From the NCBI RefSeq assembly GCF_006546625.1, contig NZ_VIAR01000001.1, forward strand, positions 124,001 through 188,000: a stretch of 64,000 nucleotides of DNA. Direction: 5' to 3'. The notes beneath the pieces are model-generated. The model was not told where the DNA came from. It saw only the letters and a list, made by a program, of their open reading frames with translations, and ran no database searches. Of this stretch, positions 1 to 8,679 are shown in pieces (the first letter of the stretch is position 1; every line of letters starts with the position of its first letter). The DNA is from Haloflavibacter putidus (lineage in GTDB: Bacteria; Bacteroidota; Bacteroidia; Flavobacteriales; Flavobacteriaceae). A program made the translations under genes and the position numbers.

Positions 1-882
1 GCCTTGCGCGGATTTATTGCTCGCAATTGGCGCATATTCTCCGCGACCGGCAGCCGTAAGACGCTGCGGATTTATATTGGCGTTGGCTTGCAACAAATGC
101 ACGATGGCCGTGGCACGTTTGGTAGACAAATCCCAATTATCTTTTAAAACCCCGCTTCCGCCATAGGGAACATTATCTGTATGGCCTTCTATAAGTACAT
201 TTATATCGGGGTTTTCTGCCAAAACGCTGCCCAACTGGTTTACCACGCGCCGGCCTTCTGTACCAACCGCCCAACTACCAGAACTAAATAAAAGTTTATT
301 TTCCATAGAAACATACACTTTTCCGTTGCGTTGCTCTACCGTCAAACCTTTGCCTTCAAAATCTGTTAAGGCGCGCGAAATGCTGGTTTTTAATTTGCGC
401 ATTTTAGCATCTTTGGCGGCAATTAATTTTTCTAATTCTGCCACGCGTTGCGAACGGGCTTGCAAGTCTTTTTCCAGTCTATTTAAACGGGTTTCTTTGC
501 TGCTGAGTGCATTTTGTTTTTCTTCTAAATCTGCCAATAATTCTCTATTGCGTTTAGAATTTTCGGTTAGGGCAGAAGAGCTGTTTTTCTCTAAAGCGTT
601 GTAAGCATTTTGGAGGTTTTCAAAGTTATCGCTCAAACGATTTAATTCTTCTTGCAGACTTTCCTTTTTTTCTTGGGTTTTGGCAAATTCTTCTTTTAAA
701 ATAGCATAAGCGCTATTGGTTTTGTTTTGCTCTTCTTGGCAATCTGCCAAATTTTGTTCCAATTCGTTGCTTTTCTGGCGCAAGTTTTCGTGTTCTTGCT
801 CTAACTCGTTAAACTGTTTTGCCGGCACACAAGCAACTGCTAAAGCGGCAAAAATTAGGGGATAAAATATTTTCTTTTTCAT
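1..882 (-). CDS. OmpA-family lipoprotein, 3' end outside window
   Basis: The reading frame opens at the ATG at 882 and is still open at base 1, so at least 294 codons are present and the C-terminus is missing. The N-terminus is a lipoprotein signal with an LAVAC lipobox. Residues of about 25-170 are a long Glu/Lys/Gln-rich coiled coil. After that comes an OmpA-like peptidoglycan-binding domain with the motifs EGHTDN and NWDLSTKRA. The protein is probably anchored in the outer membrane by lipid and tethers it to peptidoglycan. It lies 3 bases downstream of the exonuclease III stop, so the two are probably co-transcribed. The family is clear from the C-terminal motifs; the specific role is unknown. 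Confidence 0.88.
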   Translation of the reverse strand, partial: MKKKIFYPLIFAALAVACVPAKQFNELEQEHENLRQKSNELEQNLADCQEEQNKTNSAYAILKEEFAKTQEKKESLQEELNRLSDNFENLQNAYNALEKNSSSALTENSKRNRELLADLEEKQNALSSKETRLNRLEKDLQARSQRVAELEKLIAAKDAKMRKLKTSISRALTDFEGKGLTVEQRNGKVYVSMENKLLFSSGSWAVGTEGRRVVNQLGSVLAENPDINVLIEGHTDNVPYGGSGVLKDNWDLSTKRATAIVHLLQANANINPQRLTAAGRGEYAPIASNKSAQG

Positions 883-885
883 AAT

Positions 886-1647
886 TTATGCTATTTCCAA
901 TAATATAGGACAATGGTCGCTATGGTAAGCTTCTGATAGGATAACCGCCCTATCTATTTTTTCTTGTAATTCTTCTGAAACTAAATGATAATCTAATCGC
1001 CAGCCTTTATTTCTAGCACGCGCATTTGCACGATAACTCCACCAGGAATATTGTTCCACATCTTCGTTTAAATGCCTGAACGAGTCTGTAAAACCACTTT
1101 CTAAAAATTGCGTTAACCACTCCCGCTCTACCGGCAAAAAGCCCGAAACATTTTTTAAACGAACGGGATCGTGAATGTCTATAGGTTCGTGGCAAATATT
1201 ATAATCTCCGGAAATAACCAAATTGGGTTTTTCTAGCGTAAGCTGATTAATATATTTTTGAAAATCTGCCATATATCCCAATTTAAATTCCAAACGCTTT
1301 ATATTGGTGCCGGAGGGCAAATAAAGACTCATTACAGAAATATCGCCAAAATCTGCGCGTAGGTTGCGGCCTTCTGCATCCATATAATCTATACCAGTTC
1401 CGTAAACCACATTATCCGGTTTTTGTTTACTCAATATTGCTACGCCACTATAACCTTTTTTCTGCGCCGGATACCAGTAGCAATGTTCGTAACCCAATTC
1501 GTGAAAAACTTTTTCGTCAAATTGCTCGGGGTTGGCTTTTATCTCTTGCAGACAGAGAACATCGGGGTTGGCTTGTTTTAACCAGACTAAAAAATCTTTT
1601 CGCAAAGCGGCACGAATTCCGTTTACGTTATAAGAAATGATTCGCAT
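886..1647 (-). CDS. xth: exodeoxyribonuclease III
   Basis: 253 residues, the normal size for the ExoIII/APE1 family of Mg-dependent AP endonucleases and 3'-5' exonucleases, which act in base excision repair. Visible motifs are N-terminal YNVNGIRAA, the metal-binding glutamate in LQEIKA, the SGDYN segment, RLDYHLVS and the C-terminal catalytic histidine in SDHCPI. The ATG at 1647 gives the canonical MRIISYNVNG start. It is the first gene of a two-gene unit with the downstream OmpA-like lipoprotein. The closest alternative would be another endonuclease/exonuclease/phosphatase-fold nuclease, but the motif order fits Xth well. Confidence 0.95.
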   Translation of the reverse strand: MRIISYNVNGIRAALRKDFLVWLKQANPDVLCLQEIKANPEQFDEKVFHELGYEHCYWYPAQKKGYSGVAILSKQKPDNVVYGTGIDYMDAEGRNLRADFGDISVMSLYLPSGTNIKRLEFKLGYMADFQKYINQLTLEKPNLVISGDYNICHEPIDIHDPVRLKNVSGFLPVEREWLTQFLESGFTDSFRHLNEDVEQYSWWSYRANARARNKGWRLDYHLVSEELQEKIDRAVILSEAYHSDHCPILLEIA

Positions 1648-1662
1648 ATTGTAGTTTTGCTA

Positions 1663-1670
1663 CAAAAATA
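1663..1670 (-). promoter_or_regulatory. possible -7 promoter element of xth
   Basis: On the minus strand this reads TATTTTTG, matching the Bacteroidota -7 consensus TAnnTTTG, 15 bases before the xth ATG. No convincing TTG -33 element at 19-21 bases spacing is seen. Confidence 0.35.
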
Positions 1671-1769
1671 GAATTTTTAGCGCAAGAAACCAGTCATTCG
1701 GTAATTTGCCTAAGCAAAGAAAATGTATTTTAGTTAAAATATTTTGCCGCTTCTATAGTTTTAATTTTA

Positions 1770-4700
1770 ATGCAAGCACGTAGTCTTTTTCTTATATTTT
1801 TATGTTTTCCTTTTGCGCTACTCGCGCAAGAAAAAACTTCTGGCATAATTTCTAAAACTTTGCCCGTACAAGACACGCTAAGTATAGATACGTTAAGTAT
1901 ACAAACTGCAGATTTTAAAGTGTTTTCTAACAACAAAGAAATTACTGCTAAAAACTATACAATAGATTTTGCCGGCGGAAAACTTTTTTTAAATGCGCCT
2001 ACTCTTAAAAAAACAGATTCTGTTACCGTTTTTTACCGAAGGTATCCGGAGTTTTTAACCAAAAAGTATTTTCAATACGACCCGTCCAGTATTACTTCAC
2101 AAAATCGTACACGTAGAATTTTTGATTTGGAAGAAAAGAAAAATACAGAGAATTTTACTCCTTTTGATGGCCTAAACACCAGCGGAAGTATTTCTCGCGG
2201 TGTTACTGCCGGCACCAACCAAAACACGGTTTTAGATTCTGAATTAGACCTGCAAATTTCCGGAAAAATTTCGCCCAACGTCAGTTTGCGCGCTTCTATA
2301 CAAGATGCAAACGTGCCCATTCAAGAAAGTGGTTATTCGCAAAATTTAGATGAGTTTGACCAAGTGTTTATAGAGCTTTACGGAAAAAATTGGAACATTA
2401 GGGCCGGCGATGTAGATTTGACCCAAACCGATTCTTATTTTGGCAATTTCACCAAAAAAGTGCAAGGTCTATCGGTTGGAGCAATTTTAAATGCAGAAGC
2501 CAATCCCACCGAAATTTTTGGCGCGGCAGCTTTGGTGCGCGGCGTTTTTACGCGCAATAAATTTCAAGGCCAAGAAGGCAACCAAGGTCCGTATAAATTA
2601 AGTGGCCCCAATGGCGAATTGTATACTTTAATAGTTTCGGGTAGCGAAAGTGTTTTTGTTAACGGCATTCGTTTAGAACGCGGCGAAAACCAAGATTATA
2701 TTATAGATTATAATGCCGGGGAGATTATTTTTAATCCAACATTTCCCATTACTTCAGAAATGCGTATAACGGTAGAGTTTCAATATTCCGACAGAAATTA
2801 TTCGCGTTTGGTAGCAAGCGGCGGCGGGAAACATTCTGGCAATAATTTTGAAATTGGCGCTTTTGTATATTCCGAAAACGATTTGAAAAATCAGCCGTTG
2901 CAACAAAATCTCAGCAATGAGCAAAAAGAAGTTTTGGCCCAAGCCGGAGACGATTCTTCCCAAATGTTGGCGCCCAGCGCCGTGCCGGATAGTTTTGACG
3001 AAAACAAAGTTTTATATAAAAAAGAGTTTATAAATGGCGAAGAGGTTTTTGTTTATTCCAGCAATCCGGAAGACGATTTATTTAGGGTAAAATTTAGTTT
3101 TGTTGGTGCAAACCAAGGCAATTATATTTTGGCAGATGCCAATTTGCTTGCCAAAGTATTTGAATATGCGCCACCACAAAACGGCATTCCGCAAGGTAAT
3201 TATGCTCCGGTTACCCAGCTTTTTGCTCCCGAAAAATTACAGGTTGCCGTGGTAAACGGAAAATATGCACCCGATAAAAAAACAAAGCTTGCTTTTGAGT
3301 TAAGCGGCAGTAAAAACGATTTAAATTTATTTTCAGATTTAGACGATGAAGACAACAACGGCTATGCGGCACATATAAAAGCAGATCGCGAAATTTTTAG
3401 CAATACAAATGGAGAAAATTTACAAGCTTTCGCCGAATTTGACCACGTGGGAGAAAATTACCAAAGCATAGAACCTTTATATAACATAGAGTTTGATAGA
3501 GATTGGAATTTAACAATGCCGCGTGGCGACCAGAATTTATTAACCACCGGTTTACGCTATACAAGTTTAAATTTGGGCAGCACTACTTATCGTTTTGAAA
3601 AATTAGATTATTCTAAAAATTATTCCGGCGCGCGGCATCGTTTGAACGCTAATTTGAATTTTCAGAATTTGCGTTTAGATGTAAACGCTAGTTATTTACA
3701 AAGTGAAGGAGAAATTTTTGACTCCGAGTTTCTTCGGTTTAACCTAAACAGCGTTTACGATTTTAAAACTGCTTGGGCAGGAACGCGAATTGCTTTAGAA
3801 GATAACCAACAGAAAGAAAATGCCACCAGAAATTTGACCGGAATCAGTCAGCGATTTAAAAGTTATGAGGTGTTTACGGGCATTGGTGACAGCACCAAAG
3901 TTTATGCAGAAATAGGTTACCGTCATCGCATAAACGACAGTTTGCAGAGCAATACTTTACAAGAAGTTAGCAGCTCTAATAACTATTATTTGCGCTCGCA
4001 ATTGGTACAGACGCAAACTACAAAACTTTCGGTTTTTGCCAATTACCGTACGTTAACAAACAAAGATGCTGCAAAAGAAAAAGAACACTCGCTTAACTCC
4101 CGAATTTTGTACAATCATTTTTTTTGGGATAGGTTGCTTAATTTGAATACGGTTTACGAGACCAATAGTGGTACTTTGCCGCAGCAAGAGTTCACTTACG
4201 TGGAAGTAAACGCCGGCGAAGGCCAATACGCTTGGAACGATTATAACAATAACGGAATACAAGAACTGGACGAGTTTGAAATTTCTCCTTTTCCCGATGA
4301 GGCCAAATACATTCGGGTGCTTTTACCCAACCAAATTTATGTAAAAACGAACCAAAATAAATTTAGTCAGATAGTTACACTTAATTTCTTACAGTGGAGC
4401 GATACTGATGGAATTAAAAAATTCTTATCGCAATTTTACAACCAAACTTCCTATTTAATAGACAGGAAAATAGAACGCGAAGGCGATAATTTTAATTTGA
4501 ATCCTTTTTCGGATAAGGGAAAAGAATTGGCGGTAAACCTCAACTTTAGAAACACGCTTTACTTTAATCGCGGAAAGCAAAATTATACCAGTTCATATAC
4601 CTATATTTCTAATCGCACTAAAAATTTATTGGCTACCGGATTGCAAGAAAACAAATTGCAAAGTCACCAACTTAACTTTAACCATAAATTGCAAGAAAGC

Positions 4701-5177
4701 TGGTTGTTTACCTTAGAAAGTGCGTTAACCGATAATAAAAGCACTTCAGAAAATTTTGATTCGCGCAATTATACAATAGATAGTTATTTAATAAATCCGG
4801 AGATTTCTTATCTATTTTCCGATCAAACCCGATGGGGAATTTTTTACCGTTTACAAGAAAAAGAAAATACCATAGGTCAAAAAGAGCAATTAAGTCAGAA
4901 TAAGTTTGGCACTTCTTTTACGTTTAACAATGCTCAAAAATATTCTATAAACGGGGAGTTTAATTATATCTATAACAAATTTGAAGGCGACCCATTTTCG
5001 CCGGTTGCCTACCAAATGTTAGAGGGTTTACAACCCGATAAAAATTTTACGTGGAGTCTTTTGGCACAAAAAAAACTAACCGATTATTTAGACCTCAACC
5101 TTTCTTATTACGGTAGAAAAGGAGAAGACACGCGAGCAATTCACACGGGAAGCGTACAATTGCGAGCTTATTTTTAA
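1770..5177 (+). CDS. large SprA-like surface/outer membrane protein
   Basis: 1135 residues with a signal peptide (cleavage near LLAQEKT). Residues of about 125-330 contain segments that resemble part of the T9SS translocon/gliding protein SprA: a stretch with SGKISPNVSLRA and NVPIQESG, then GPNGELYTLIVSGSE, and RGENQDYIIDYNAGEI. The remainder is rich in alternating aromatic and polar residues and ends in a terminal aromatic (LRAYF), as expected of an outer membrane beta-barrel. An acidic loop near residues 820-835 (DYNNNGIQELDEFE) looks like a calcium-binding loop. It is much shorter than SprA, which usually has more than 2000 residues, so it is a relative rather than an orthologue. It stands alone with its own terminator. 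Function unknown. Confidence 0.8.
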   Translation: MQARSLFLIFLCFPFALLAQEKTSGIISKTLPVQDTLSIDTLSIQTADFKVFSNNKEITAKNYTIDFAGGKLFLNAPTLKKTDSVTVFYRRYPEFLTKKYFQYDPSSITSQNRTRRIFDLEEKKNTENFTPFDGLNTSGSISRGVTAGTNQNTVLDSELDLQISGKISPNVSLRASIQDANVPIQESGYSQNLDEFDQVFIELYGKNWNIRAGDVDLTQTDSYFGNFTKKVQGLSVGAILNAEANPTEIFGAAALVRGVFTRNKFQGQEGNQGPYKLSGPNGELYTLIVSGSESVFVNGIRLERGENQDYIIDYNAGEIIFNPTFPITSEMRITVEFQYSDRNYSRLVASGGGKHSGNNFEIGAFVYSENDLKNQPLQQNLSNEQKEVLAQAGDDSSQMLAPSAVPDSFDENKVLYKKEFINGEEVFVYSSNPEDDLFRVKFSFVGANQGNYILADANLLAKVFEYAPPQNGIPQGNYAPVTQLFAPEKLQVAVVNGKYAPDKKTKLAFELSGSKNDLNLFSDLDDEDNNGYAAHIKADREIFSNTNGENLQAFAEFDHVGENYQSIEPLYNIEFDRDWNLTMPRGDQNLLTTGLRYTSLNLGSTTYRFEKLDYSKNYSGARHRLNANLNFQNLRLDVNASYLQSEGEIFDSEFLRFNLNSVYDFKTAWAGTRIALEDNQQKENATRNLTGISQRFKSYEVFTGIGDSTKVYAEIGYRHRINDSLQSNTLQEVSSSNNYYLRSQLVQTQTTKLSVFANYRTLTNKDAAKEKEHSLNSRILYNHFFWDRLLNLNTVYETNSGTLPQQEFTYVEVNAGEGQYAWNDYNNNGIQELDEFEISPFPDEAKYIRVLLPNQIYVKTNQNKFSQIVTLNFLQWSDTDGIKKFLSQFYNQTSYLIDRKIEREGDNFNLNPFSDKGKELAVNLNFRNTLYFNRGKQNYTSSYTYISNRTKNLLATGLQENKLQSHQLNFNHKLQESWLFTLESALTDNKSTSENFDSRNYTIDSYLINPEISYLFSDQTRWGIFYRLQEKENTIGQKEQLSQNKFGTSFTFNNAQKYSINGEFNYIYNKFEGDPFSPVAYQMLEGLQPDKNFTWSLLAQKKLTDYLDLNLSYYGRKGEDTRAIHTGSVQLRAYF

Positions 5178-5201
5178 ACGCTGCCACTTTTACAAATAGA
5201 A

Positions 5202-5240
5202 AAACGGGGAGATTAATATTTAATCTCCCCGTTTCTTTTA
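5202..5240 (+). terminator. rho-independent terminator after the SprA-like gene
   Basis: A perfect 15-bp stem (AAACGGGGAGATTAA pairing with TTAATCTCCCCGTTT) with a 3-base loop is followed by CTTTTA. It lies 24 bases after the stop at 5177. Confidence 0.85.
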
Positions 5241-5297
5241 CAATTTATTTATACCGATAATAGTTTCTTAAAGCCAAAATAAAAGTTTAACAAATCC

Positions 5298-5320
5298 GTC
5301 TCGACTCCGCTCGACGTGAC
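5298..5320. repeat. REP-like dispersed repeat, CGACTCCGCTCGACG type
   Basis: The core TCGA-CTCCGC-TCGA is an imperfect palindrome in an otherwise AT-rich spacer. Its reverse complement, GTCGAGCGGAGTCGAGA, is a word I recognise from intergenic regions of many Flavobacteriia. Only one copy is in this window. Confidence 0.5.
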
Positions 5321-5400
5321 ATCAGGATTATTAGATTATACTATTAACAAAGTGCCTGCGCCAAAACAAAACATCCTAGTTTAAATAATTATGCTAAACT

Positions 5401-6942
5401 TTACGCCTTTTGCATCCAGGTTTTAAAATCTATTTCTTTCTTTATTATAGCTTTTAACTCGGTAATTGCTACGCGTTTTTGTTCCATTGTATCGCGATGG
5501 CGAATGGTTACTTTCTTGTCTTCTTTGGTGTCGTGATCTACGGTAATGCAAAACGGCGTTCCCGCTGCGTCTTGTCTTCTGTAACGTCTTCCTACAGCAT
5601 CTTTTTCGTCGTAAATAACGTTAAAATCCCATTGTAATTCTTCTACGATTTCCTGAGCAATTTCGGGTAAACCGTCTTTTTTCAACAAAGGAAAAACCGC
5701 CGCTTTGTAGGGCGCTAAAATTGCGGGTAATTTTAAAACCGTTCTGGTATTGCCGTCTTCTAAAGTTTCTTCTTGCAAAGAGCTGGAGAAAACCGCCAAA
5801 AACATGCGGTCTAAACCTATAGAAGTTTCGATTACGTAAGGCGTGTAATTTTTGTTCATTTCCGGATCAAAAAATTGTAAACGTTTACCGGAATGCTCTT
5901 CGTGTGCCTTTAAATCGAAATCTGTTCTGGAGTGAATGCCTTCCAACTCTTTAAACCCAAACGGAAAATCAAACTCGATATCTGTAGCGGCATTGGCATA
6001 ATGCGCCATTTTTTCGTGGTCATGAAAGCGGTATTTATCTTCTCCTAAACCTAAAGAAGCGTGCCATTTTTGTCGGGTTTCTTTCCAGTGGTCAAACCAT
6101 TTGAACTCTTCTCCCGGACGTACAAAAAATTGCATTTCCATCTGTTCAAATTCCCGTTGACGGAAGATAAACTGTCGCGCTACAATTTCGTTTCTAAAAG
6201 CTTTTCCTATTTGTGCAATTCCAAAAGGTATTTTCATCCTTCCGGTTTTTTGCACGTTAGCAAAATTTACAAAAATACCTTGCGCGGTTTCGGGACGTAA
6301 AAATAAATCTGTAGCACTGTCTGAAGAGGCGCCCAATTTGGTACCAAACATCAAGTTGAATTGTTTTACGTCTGTCCAATTTTTAGAACCGCTGGCAGGG
6401 CAAGCAATTTCCAGTTCTTCTATTAAAGCTTTTACGTCTTGTAAATCTTCGTTGGTTAAAGATTTTGCCAAGCGTTCTAAAATTTCTTTTTCTTCTTTTT
6501 TATACCGTAACACCCGCGGATTGGTGCTTACAAATTCTTCTTCGTCAAATTTATCGCCAAAGCGTTTGCGGGCTTTTTTTATTTCTTTTTGCGCTTTTTG
6601 GTTTATTTTTTCGGCGTGGTCTTCTACCAAAACATCTGCGCGGTAGCGTTTTTTAGAATCTTTATTATCTATAAGCGGATCGTTAAAGGCATCTAAATGC
6701 CCGGAAGCTGCCCAAGTTGTTGGGTGCATCAAAATTGCAGCATCTAAGCCTACAATATTTTGGTGCATTTGCACCATGCTTTTCCACCAATAATCTTTAA
6801 TGTTTTTTTTCAATTCGGCACCGTTGGGGCCATAATCGTACACGGCACTCAGGCCGTCATAAATCTCGCTCGATGAGAAAATATATCCATATTCCTTTGC
6901 ATGCGAAATTACTTGCTTAAAAGTATCTTGTTGTTTTGCCAT
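5401..6942 (-). CDS. glyS: glycine--tRNA ligase, dimeric class II type
   Basis: 513 residues, the size of the single-chain (alpha2) glycyl-tRNA synthetase. It charges tRNA-Gly in the cytoplasm. The N-terminal YGPNGAELKKN segment is family-typical. Class II motif 2 is visible as FRNEIVARQFIFRQREFEQME and motif 3 as TSIGLDRMFLAV. The C-terminal anticodon-binding domain starts near residue 410 (APYKAAVFPLLKKDG). An acidic/lysine-rich insertion of about 60 residues after residue 95 is usual in bacterial dimeric GlyRS. The ATG at 6942 gives the expected start. It is downstream of the coiled-coil gene with a 66-base gap. Confidence 0.96.
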   Translation of the reverse strand: MAKQQDTFKQVISHAKEYGYIFSSSEIYDGLSAVYDYGPNGAELKKNIKDYWWKSMVQMHQNIVGLDAAILMHPTTWAASGHLDAFNDPLIDNKDSKKRYRADVLVEDHAEKINQKAQKEIKKARKRFGDKFDEEEFVSTNPRVLRYKKEEKEILERLAKSLTNEDLQDVKALIEELEIACPASGSKNWTDVKQFNLMFGTKLGASSDSATDLFLRPETAQGIFVNFANVQKTGRMKIPFGIAQIGKAFRNEIVARQFIFRQREFEQMEMQFFVRPGEEFKWFDHWKETRQKWHASLGLGEDKYRFHDHEKMAHYANAATDIEFDFPFGFKELEGIHSRTDFDLKAHEEHSGKRLQFFDPEMNKNYTPYVIETSIGLDRMFLAVFSSSLQEETLEDGNTRTVLKLPAILAPYKAAVFPLLKKDGLPEIAQEIVEELQWDFNVIYDEKDAVGRRYRRQDAAGTPFCITVDHDTKEDKKVTIRHRDTMEQKRVAITELKAIIKKEIDFKTWMQKA

Positions 6943-7008
6943 AGCGCAAAATTATAAAATTGGGTTTGTATTTAGTATATTCTATTGTTCAAATTATTAT
7001 AAATAAGC

Positions 7009-7890
7009 TTACTGCAACTTAAAACTTGTGCTGGCAAGCCGTCGCGGACCATCAAAAATGTTTACAATGTATCTGCCTTCTAAAAGATTTTTTGGTTGCG
7101 CTTGCATAAGTATACAAACATCTACTTCTTCATTATTGTATTGCAAGTTAGTAGACTCACTATAATATAATATTTGTTTTTTATAATTTTTAGACATTTT
7201 TTTGCCCATTAAATTGTTTTTAGGATTAATTACCTGAATAAAGAAGGTTTTTTCTCCCGCATCTACGATTAAATTTTTATTTACCGTAAAGCATACTCGT
7301 ATTTTTTCTGCCTTGTTAGCTTTTTTGGTAGCGTAAATATTCCTGTTTTTTTTGAGATAAACCGCCTCTGTGTGTAAACCGCTTAGTTGCAGAACAGATG
7401 CTTTTTCAATTTTTTCATTAAGTTTAGCATTAGCTTCTAAAATAGAATCTGCTACAAAGCGTTGGTTTTCTATTTGGCTTTTGGTACTGTCTATGGTAGA
7501 AAGCAAAGCACGATTTTTTTGGGTGAGACTGTCTACGGTTTTAAGCAAACGTTTTTTTTCCATTTTTAATAAATCTGCTTGCACTCTATATTTTCTGTAG
7601 CGTTCAAAATCCAGTTCCATTGCATTTAACGAGTCTAACAAAATAATAATACGTTCTTGTTCGGTTTTTAGATTGGTACGCAAGTTACTATTAGATTCTA
7701 TTAGCTTTTGGTAATCGTCTTGCATTTCTTGCAAATCTGATTTTAGCAGGTCGTTTTGTCTTTTTAATTGGCTTGCACTGTTTACAGAATTAGTGTAGAA
7801 ATTATAGGTATAAAAAGAAAGTCCTATCAAAGAAATGCCCAAAACTATAATTAAAAGTTGCAAAACTTTCACATTCTTTTTCTCGCTCAT
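7009..7890 (-). CDS. membrane-anchored coiled-coil protein, function unknown
   Basis: 293 residues when started at the ATG at 7890 (MSEKKNVKV). An upstream in-frame extension to 8013 would cross the divergent promoter region and overlap the comF-like gene, so the shorter start is preferred. Residues of about 9-31 form one transmembrane helix, about 35-165 a long coiled coil rich in Leu, Lys, Glu and Asn, and the C-terminal 120 residues look like a globular beta-rich domain. The topology suggests an inner-membrane protein with a periplasmic domain. I do not recognise the family. It is divergent from the comF-like gene, with start codons 69 bases apart. Confidence 0.75.
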   Translation of the reverse strand: MSEKKNVKVLQLLIIVLGISLIGLSFYTYNFYTNSVNSASQLKRQNDLLKSDLQEMQDDYQKLIESNSNLRTNLKTEQERIIILLDSLNAMELDFERYRKYRVQADLLKMEKKRLLKTVDSLTQKNRALLSTIDSTKSQIENQRFVADSILEANAKLNEKIEKASVLQLSGLHTEAVYLKKNRNIYATKKANKAEKIRVCFTVNKNLIVDAGEKTFFIQVINPKNNLMGKKMSKNYKKQILYYSESTNLQYNNEEVDVCILMQAQPKNLLEGRYIVNIFDGPRRLASTSFKLQ

Positions 7891-7959
7891 AACCAACTTG
7901 TTATATTTTTTATTACTTTTAAAACATTGTTTTGCCCCTTTAACTTTATTCTTACAAAA

Positions 7960-8640
7960 ATGTTTAGGGATATTTACAATTTCGTTTTCACGGAAACTTG
8001 CGCCGGTTGTCAAAAAATATTGGTCAAAAAAGAAAAACTGTTATGCTTATTTTGCAAGCACCAACTTCCTTTGACCAATTTTCATAAACATAACGAAAAT
8101 ACGTTAAAAAATATATTTTCGGGCAGGATTCCGGTTAATTACGCCACGGCTCTTTTTTATTTCCATAAAAAGGGCATTACCCAACAAATTTTACACAATT
8201 TAAAATACAAAGACACTCCAAAACTGAGTAATTATTTTGGTCTTTGGTATGCAGAAGAACTACAGCAAACGCAATGGATTAGAGAAATAGATGTCATAAT
8301 TCCCGTACCCTTGCATGCCAAACGTTTACGCGAAAGAGGCTATAACCAGACAGAAGGTTTTGCTAAAGAACTGAGTAAAAAATTGGCAAAACCCTGTTAT
8401 TTAGATGTTTTACAAAAAACTTCGGCAGCCAGAACACAGGTTTTTAAAAGCAAAATTGCGCGCTCAAAAATAGATTTGCACTTCTTTAACCTTAAAAATC
8501 CGCAAAAAATAAAAGACAAGCATGTTTTGTTGGTAGACGACGTTATTACCACCGGATCTACAATGCAAACCTGCGTAAAAACCCTATTACAGGCTTCTTC
8601 CGTAAAGGTAAGTCTTGCCAGCATGGCGTTTACGGCTTAA
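7960..8640 (+). CDS. ComF family phosphoribosyltransferase-like protein
   Basis: 226 residues from the ATG at 7960. An N-terminal four-cysteine zinc ribbon (CAGC and CLFC, residues of about 13-36) is followed by a phosphoribosyltransferase fold. The PRPP-binding loop is VLLVDDVITTGST near residue 190, and VPLHAKRLRERGYNQ is the other ComF/GntX signature. ComF proteins support DNA uptake in transformable bacteria; in others the role is unclear. The longer frame from 7858 runs into the divergent gene and is unlikely. A CTTTACGGAA-family word lies at 8598-8607 near the 3' end. Confidence 0.9.
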   Translation: MFRDIYNFVFTETCAGCQKILVKKEKLLCLFCKHQLPLTNFHKHNENTLKNIFSGRIPVNYATALFYFHKKGITQQILHNLKYKDTPKLSNYFGLWYAEELQQTQWIREIDVIIPVPLHAKRLRERGYNQTEGFAKELSKKLAKPCYLDVLQKTSAARTQVFKSKIARSKIDLHFFNLKNPQKIKDKHVLLVDDVITTGSTMQTCVKTLLQASSVKVSLASMAFTA

Positions 8641-8679
8641 GAAAAAAATTCGTTTCTTTGTTGCAAATTTACTTTAAAA

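Noticed and set aside
7890-8013. N-terminal extension of the coiled-coil protein
   Set aside because: It would overlap the divergent comF-like gene and cover the promoter region, and it has no conserved features.
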